From the NCBI RefSeq assembly GCF_007279655.1, contig NZ_QKWN01000001.1, positions 868,001 through 932,000 on the forward strand: a stretch of 64,000 nucleotides of DNA, written 5' to 3'. The notes beneath the pieces were generated by a model. The model was not told the origin of the DNA and ran no database searches. It worked only from the letters and a program-made list of their open reading frames with translations. Of the stretch, positions 59,205-64,000 are shown piece by piece. The position numbers were made by a program, and so were the translations under genes. This stretch comes from Robertkochia solimangrovi. Its GTDB lineage: Bacteria; Bacteroidota; Bacteroidia; Flavobacteriales; Flavobacteriaceae. How positions within the stretch are numbered: the stretch's first letter is position 1; every line of letters starts with the position of its first letter.

Positions 59205-60053
59205 TTAGAAAATAAGTGCGACACCGATCGTTCCAGGTCCGGCTTTGAAATTCCAACTTACCTGATTTCTGCGGTCGTTGTACTTTTCTTCATATTTACT
59301 GTCTAGATATTTATCAACGGCCTCCACGGTAGCAATGCTCAAAGCAACACCTAATGCAACATCGGTCAGCCAGTGTGCATCAGCCCATAATCTGGATACC
59401 CCTGGTACCAGGCCTATTGTATAGATTCCGGCTTTAACCCATGGATTGCTGAATTGTTTTGCAATTGCATAGGCATTGGTGAATGCCAGTACGGTATGTC
59501 CCGACGGGAAAGAATGATAGCCAGCATAGGAGGAAAAAGGATAGAAATCATTCTTATCCTTTCCGGATGACGGTCTGGCTCTTCCGAAGGCTGTTTTACT
59601 CAATTGCTGAAGAAAACCCGCAGCAGATGCAGACGTGATCAATAAAACTCCGGTTCTGCGTAATTTTTCATTTTTCAATGCAAGACCGGTGATATAAACA
59701 GCTCCCGTAAGCATGAAGTTGTTTTGTGGACTCCCGTAATACCATCCATAATTCTTGATCACTTCCGGGACATCTTCAGCATGATTTAGGAAGAACTCTC
59801 GGGAATGTTCGTCGAATGTGTATAGTATACCTGCACCGGCAGCTACCCCTCCAAAAGTCAGCCATTGTTGTTGTTCCCAATGAAATGGTCTGGAATAGGA
59901 GAAAAGGATTCCTTTGAAGATATTCTCGGCATCATATGTGAGCATTTGCCATCGGGTGGCATCAGGAGTGATGCGTTTGTATTTGTCGAGTTGTCCGTAT
60001 GATAGTCCTGTTAGTACCAACATCAGGACAAGAGTGATCGTTCTTTTATTCAT
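59205..60053 (-). CDS. Exported PAP2-family phosphatase
   Basis: 282 residues with signal peptide (KRTITLVLMLVLTGLSYGQ), then a PAP2 domain with the three motifs: KTAFGRARPSS, YHSFPSGHTVLAFT and LWADAHWLTDVALG. In P3 the SRxxxxxHxxxD signature reads SRLWADAHWLTD, so the catalytic set is complete. It probably removes phosphate from lipid phosphates, such as undecaprenyl pyrophosphate or phosphatidic acid. ATG 60053 keeps the signal at the start. It follows tex by 18 bp and may be cotranscribed. Confidence 0.9.
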   Translation of the reverse strand: MNKRTITLVLMLVLTGLSYGQLDKYKRITPDATRWQMLTYDAENIFKGILFSYSRPFHWEQQQWLTFGGVAAGAGILYTFDEHSREFFLNHAEDVPEVIKNYGWYYGSPQNNFMLTGAVYITGLALKNEKLRRTGVLLITSASAAGFLQQLSKTAFGRARPSSGKDKNDFYPFSSYAGYHSFPSGHTVLAFTNAYAIAKQFSNPWVKAGIYTIGLVPGVSRLWADAHWLTDVALGVALSIATVEAVDKYLDSKYEEKYNDRRNQVSWNFKAGPGTIGVALIF

Positions 60054-60071
60054 AGCAGGAGGTTCCATTAG

Positions 60072-62195
60072 TTAAAAATTCATAGATAATTGTATTCGCT
60101 TGCGATCAAGGTCTACCTCTTCAACCCTGACGCGTACCTGTTGTTGTAAACCAACAACTTCATTGACATCACTTACATATCCATCCGTGAGTTTTGATAT
60201 ATGTACCAGTCCGCTTTCCTTAATACCGATATCGACAAAGCATCCGAAATTGGTAATATTGTTTACAATGCCAGGAAGAACCTGTCCGATACGAAGGTCA
60301 TTAATCGTACGGATATCCGGGGCAAATTCAAAGACCTTTGCTTTCTGGCGCGGGTCTAATCCGGGTTTTTCAAGTTCTTTCAGGATATCTTTCAGAGTGT
60401 AAACTCCGGCTTTTCCGGAACTGTATCTTTCAGGGTCTATCTTTTGAAGCACTTCTTTATTGCCTATGAGCTTATCGATGCTTGTGCCCAGATCCTTTGT
60501 GATCTGATTTACGATTGAATAACTTTCGGGGTGCACCGCAGAATCATCCAGAGGATTTAATGGATTCTTGATACGAAGAAAGGCCGCCGCCTGTTCGTAG
60601 GCTTTGTTTCCTAATCTTTTTACTTGCTTTATGGATTCGCGATCCTTAAAAGCTCCGTGCTCATTTCGGTATTCCACGATATTCTCTGCCAGTTTAGGTC
60701 CGATACCGGAAACATAGCTAAGCAAAGCTTCACTGGCCGTATTAACGTTTACTCCCACCTTATTAACACAACTGGCTACCACGGTGTCGAGTTCCTGTTT
60801 TAATTTCGACTGATCTACATCATGCTGATACTGGCCTACGCCTATTGATTTGGGATCTATTTTTACCAATTCTGCCAGCGGATCCGATAAGCGTCTTCCG
60901 ATAGAAACCGCACCTCTGACAGTTACATCATAATTTGGGAATTCCTGTCTGGCGATCGGCGAGGCTGAATATACCGAGGCACCGGCCTCACTTACCATAA
61001 ATACTTCAACATCCTTTTCGAAACGTATGCGTTTAATGAGTTGTTCAGTTTCCCTTGAGGCCGTTCCGTTCCCGATCGAAATCGCTTCTATCTTATAGGC
61101 ATTGACCAAGGTGTTGATCTTTTTGATGGCTTCTGCAGATTTATTGGCAGGTGGATGCGGATAGATCGTTTCATTATGCAGTAATTCACCCTGTGCATCC
61201 AGGCACACGATCTTACAACCGGTTCTGAACCCGGGATCAATTGCGAGAATTCGCTTTTCACCGAGAGGAGGACTCAGCAGTAACTGTCGCAGGTTTTTGG
61301 CAAAAACCCCGATCGCAATTTCATCTGCCTGAGATCGGGCGTTCGCTAGCGTTTCATTCGAGATCGCCGGAGCCAGTAATCTTTTATAACTATCAGCCAC
61401 AGCCAGAATGATCTGTTCCGCACAGGCATTGTCTGACCTGAGGACCCTGTCTTCGATATACTGGAGGGCACGATCGGTATCGATCTCCACTTTCATTCTG
61501 AGGTAACCTTCTCTTACTGCCCTTAGCATTGCCAATAATCGGTGTGAAGGACAACGTTTTAAGGGTTCCGACCAATCGAAGTAATCCCTGTAGTTGGCGG
61601 CGCCTTCCTCTTCAGCTTTTGTTTTTATAACCTTTGTAGTGACCACCGCAGATCTTTCAAAGGTATTTCGAAGATAGTTCCTTATATCGATACGTTCACT
61701 GATCCATTCTGCAATGATATGCCTTGCTCCTTCAAGAGCAGCTTCTGTACTGTCGATATCTTTATTCAGAAATCGAGAGGCCGCTTCTTCAGGATCACGA
61801 CTGTTCTGAGACATAATGATCTTTGCCAGTGGTTCGAGTCCGAAGTCTCTTGCAACAGCAGCCTTACTTTTTTTCGACCGTTTATAAGGTAAGTAAAGAT
61901 CTTCCAGACGAATCAGGTCTTCAGCTTCAATAATTTGTACTTTCAGCGCTTCTGTTAATACCTGTTGTTCTTCCAGGCTGTTCAGAATGGATTCACGTCT
62001 TTTCTCCAGATCTTCATAAGATTTTTTAAGTTTTGCGATCAGTTCGATCTCGGTTTCATCCAGATTTCCGGTAGCTTCCTTACGGTATCTTGCGATAAAC
62101 GGGATCGTACAGTCTTCATTCAGCAGATTTACAGTATTGGCTATCTTTTTAGATGCCAGTCCGGAATGCTTTTCAATATAGGCGGTGATTTCCAT
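60072..62195 (-). CDS. tex: Tex-family RNA-binding transcription accessory protein
   Basis: 707-residue cytoplasmic nucleic-acid-binding protein. Helical N-terminus (CTIPFIARYRKEATGNLDET), YqgF/RNase H-like domain (RILAIDPGFRTGCKIVCLDA), helix-hairpin-helix domain (YVSGIGPKLAENIVEYRNEH) and C-terminal S1 domain (GQVLPGIVNNITNFGCFVDI, KESGLVHISKL). Length and order are standard for Tex. Confidence 0.97.
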   Translation of the reverse strand: MEITAYIEKHSGLASKKIANTVNLLNEDCTIPFIARYRKEATGNLDETEIELIAKLKKSYEDLEKRRESILNSLEEQQVLTEALKVQIIEAEDLIRLEDLYLPYKRSKKSKAAVARDFGLEPLAKIIMSQNSRDPEEAASRFLNKDIDSTEAALEGARHIIAEWISERIDIRNYLRNTFERSAVVTTKVIKTKAEEEGAANYRDYFDWSEPLKRCPSHRLLAMLRAVREGYLRMKVEIDTDRALQYIEDRVLRSDNACAEQIILAVADSYKRLLAPAISNETLANARSQADEIAIGVFAKNLRQLLLSPPLGEKRILAIDPGFRTGCKIVCLDAQGELLHNETIYPHPPANKSAEAIKKINTLVNAYKIEAISIGNGTASRETEQLIKRIRFEKDVEVFMVSEAGASVYSASPIARQEFPNYDVTVRGAVSIGRRLSDPLAELVKIDPKSIGVGQYQHDVDQSKLKQELDTVVASCVNKVGVNVNTASEALLSYVSGIGPKLAENIVEYRNEHGAFKDRESIKQVKRLGNKAYEQAAAFLRIKNPLNPLDDSAVHPESYSIVNQITKDLGTSIDKLIGNKEVLQKIDPERYSSGKAGVYTLKDILKELEKPGLDPRQKAKVFEFAPDIRTINDLRIGQVLPGIVNNITNFGCFVDIGIKESGLVHISKLTDGYVSDVNEVVGLQQQVRVRVEEVDLDRKRIQLSMNF

Positions 62196-62230
62196 TTGAA
62201 TTTCAACGTTTATAAGTAGGGTTGTATCTT

Positions 62231-63133
62231 TTAAAAATAAAGGCTTTGCGCAAGACGGAATGTATTGGAATGTGCTTCTATGATCACTTTTATGTCCGGT
62301 GAATAACCTCCTCCCATACTACATTGAACAGGAATACCATAATCTCTGCAAGTTTCCAGAACATATGCGTCTCGCTGTCGACATCCATCTATACTCAATC
62401 CCAGTTTTCCCAGTTTGTCGGATGCGATGACATCAACTCCACAAAGATAAAATATAAAATCGGGCTCTATTGTCTCCAGTAAGCCGGGTAAGATACTTTG
62501 CAGTATCTTCAGGTATTCTTCATCCCCGGTGTTATCACTTAGCTCTATGTCGAGATCACTCTGTTCTTTCTTAAACGGGTAGTTGTTCTTGCCGTGCATC
62601 GAGAACGTAAAAACATCCGGTTCGTCAGTAAAGATCTCTGCGGTACCGTTTCCCTGATGTACATCAAGATCGATAATCAGAATTCGGTTTGCCTTTTTGT
62701 GATGTAACAAATAAGCGGCTGCGATCGCCTGATCGTTTAATAGACAAAAGGCCTCTCCGTGATCTGAATATGCATGGTGTGTTCCTCCGGCGATATTCAT
62801 GGCAATGCCATATTCCAGAGCGTACTCGCATCCTTTTATGGTGCCACCGGCAATGGTGATTTCGCGTTCCACGAGTTCCGCGGATAAGGGGAATCCTGTC
62901 TTTCGGGACGCACGGGCATTTAAGGAAAGGTTTTGAAGATCATTATAATATTCAGCGGTGTGAACTCTCAGAATATCTTCATCAGCGGCTGGTTCCGCGG
63001 TAAAAAAATTGGCTTCCGTACAACAGCCCTCGTGTAAGAGCTGTTGCGGAAGTAATTCATATTTGATCATGGGAAACCTGTGACCTTCCGGTAAGGGATG
63101 TTTATAAACAGGATGCCAGGCGATCTTTAACAT
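62231..63133 (-). CDS. Histone-deacetylase-family protein (acetoin-utilisation type)
   Basis: 300-residue zinc-dependent deacylase. Motifs: GGTHHAYSDHGEAFCLLND (catalytic His pair), LIIDLDVHQGNGTAEIF (Asp and His zinc ligands), FYLCGVDVIASDKLGKLGLS (Asp ligand) and SMGGGYSP (Gly-Gly-Gly-Tyr). All expected active-site residues are present. The bacterial substrate is unknown; acetylated amines are likely. It follows metG with 17 bp between. Confidence 0.94.
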   Translation of the reverse strand: MLKIAWHPVYKHPLPEGHRFPMIKYELLPQQLLHEGCCTEANFFTAEPAADEDILRVHTAEYYNDLQNLSLNARASRKTGFPLSAELVEREITIAGGTIKGCEYALEYGIAMNIAGGTHHAYSDHGEAFCLLNDQAIAAAYLLHHKKANRILIIDLDVHQGNGTAEIFTDEPDVFTFSMHGKNNYPFKKEQSDLDIELSDNTGDEEYLKILQSILPGLLETIEPDFIFYLCGVDVIASDKLGKLGLSIDGCRQRDAYVLETCRDYGIPVQCSMGGGYSPDIKVIIEAHSNTFRLAQSLYF

Positions 63134-63150
63134 GTATGCTTTGGAAACGA

Positions 63151-64000
63151 TTAACGAATTTCGGAACCGTTGGCTACATCGGTTTCATCCGGATTGACAA
63201 ATACGATCTTACCGTCTTTATTTTCTGTCATCAGGATCATACCCTGACTCTCAACTCCTCTTAATTTTCTTGGAGCCAGGTTCACTAGTACAGTGACTCT
63301 TTTTCCAATGATCTCTTCAGGTTTAAAACTATCAGCGATACCTGAAACAATCGTACGGGTATCGATGCCGGTATCAACCTTAAGCACCAGTAATTTATTA
63401 GCTTTCGGCATTTTTTCAGCTTCCAGAATGGTACCGGTACGCATATCCAGTTTGATGAAATCATCGTATGTGATGGTTTCCTTTTGAGGTTCAGCTTTTT
63501 TAGCGGCATTTTCATTTGCCTTCTTGGTGTTTTCAAGACGTTCCAGTTGTGCATCGATCTTATCATCCTCTATTTTGGAGAATAATAGTTGCGATTTTCC
63601 GGTAGTGCTTCCTGCGGGAAGAAGGATTTCCTTCGTGGATACTTCATCCCAGGTTGGAGCGCTGTTCTCTTGACCGAGCATCTCTTTTAATTTAGATGCA
63701 GTGTAAGGCAGGAAAGGTTCACTTAATACACCCAACGCACTTGCGATCTGTAAGGCTATGTACATGATGGTCTGGACTCTTTCCGGATCGTTTTTGATCA
63801 CCTTCCATGGTTCCTCATCAGCCAGGTATTTATTTCCTAGCCTGGCTAAATTCATCAATTCCTGAGAGGCCTCGCGGAATCGGTATCTTTCGATAGAACT
63901 ACCGATGATCTCAGGGTACTTTTTGAGTTCATTCAGTGTGTTTGTATCTATATCGGTGAAGGTTGAAGGAGTGGGAACTCCACCCTCATAATATTTTGAG
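63151..64000 (-). CDS. metG: Methionyl-tRNA synthetase, C-terminal part (5' end outside window)
   Basis: The open frame runs off the right edge. Visible are the tail of the anticodon-binding helical domain (SQELMNLARLGNKYLADEEP, WKVIKNDPERVQTIMYIALQ) and a C-terminal tRNA-binding EMAP-like domain (FIKLDMRTGTILEAEKMPKA, RTIVSGIADSFKPEEIIGKR, MILMTENKDGKIVFVNPDE) that promotes dimerisation. Although an ATG exists at 63858, upstream codons in the same frame (about 47) are typical MetG sequence, so the gene continues past 64000. Confidence 0.96.
   Translation of the reverse strand, partial: SKYYEGGVPTPSTFTDIDTNTLNELKKYPEIIGSSIERYRFREASQELMNLARLGNKYLADEEPWKVIKNDPERVQTIMYIALQIASALGVLSEPFLPYTASKLKEMLGQENSAPTWDEVSTKEILLPAGSTTGKSQLLFSKIEDDKIDAQLERLENTKKANENAAKKAEPQKETITYDDFIKLDMRTGTILEAEKMPKANKLLVLKVDTGIDTRTIVSGIADSFKPEEIIGKRVTVLVNLAPRKLRGVESQGMILMTENKDGKIVFVNPDETDVANGSEIR

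Noticed and set aside
1-64000. CRISPR array, insertion sequence or prophage
   Set aside because: No regularly spaced repeats with unique spacers, no transposase, integrase or phage structural gene was found in either strand.

Overview
The window looks like chromosomal DNA of a Flavobacteriaceae bacterium (Bacteroidota), probably marine. Three things point there: promoters of the Bacteroidota type (TTTG, about 19 bp, TAnnTTTG, for example at 1751-1781 on the minus strand and 11461-11491); a respiratory chain built on alternative complex III followed by an A1-type cytochrome c oxidase; and typical flavobacterial families (DUF2723, DUF4301, a TonB receptor under a TPP riboswitch, a DnaQ-GIY-YIG fusion). 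I see no insertion sequence, prophage, CRISPR array, rRNA or integrase. Almost everything is core genome. The unusual material lies in intergenic and leader sequences and in a few domain fusions or lost active sites.

Layout. 1-1.8 kb: rplM-rpsI-rpsB on the minus strand behind one strong promoter; rpsB runs off the left edge. 1.9-11.3 kb: polA, cutC, a membrane metallophosphoesterase, a thioredoxin-fold protein without cysteines, a polysaccharide deacetylase and a large DUF2723 membrane protein. 11.5-16.6 kb: tRNA-Gln, then rimP-nusA-infB behind a leader with an attenuator-like hairpin. 16.6-29 kb: a SPOR-domain protein, then actABCDEF-coxBA, which together would carry electrons from quinol to oxygen. 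29.2-34.4 kb: ahcY on the minus strand; then, divergently, a phosphopantetheinyl transferase and an overlapping set of YkoF-like thiamine-binding protein, PnuC-family transporter, NadR-like kinase and DUF4301 protein.

34.5-39.4 kb holds the region I find most worth testing. Two paralogous small exported PepSY-like proteins have matching upstream architecture: TTACACAC arrays roughly 70-125 bp before imperfect sigma-54-like promoters. Just downstream lies a sigma-54 response regulator gene with a perfect hyphenated palindrome over its promoter, tail-to-tail with a hybrid histidine kinase carrying its own receiver and Hpt domains. 39.5-44.6 kb: TPP riboswitch plus TonB receptor, a degenerate Rieske-like lipoprotein, greA (again with an attenuator-like leader), a hydroxypyruvate-isomerase-like protein and a YCII lipoprotein. 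44.6-48.6 kb: CYTH phosphatase, atypical SDR, dinB, DnaQ-Cho fusion, tRNA-Arg. 48.7-58.5 kb: lipoproteins, helical proteins, a nucleoside-diphosphate-sugar-epimerase-like protein, a membrane M28 peptidase, CBS protein, zinc-ribbon protein, NUMOD4-HNH protein, GNAT-nitrilase fusion, ssb and a Cys-rich mini-protein. 58.6-64 kb: ferritin, PAP2 phosphatase, Tex, histone-deacetylase-like protein and the 3' part of metG.

All assignments come from reading the sequence and remembered family motifs. No database search or folding program was run.
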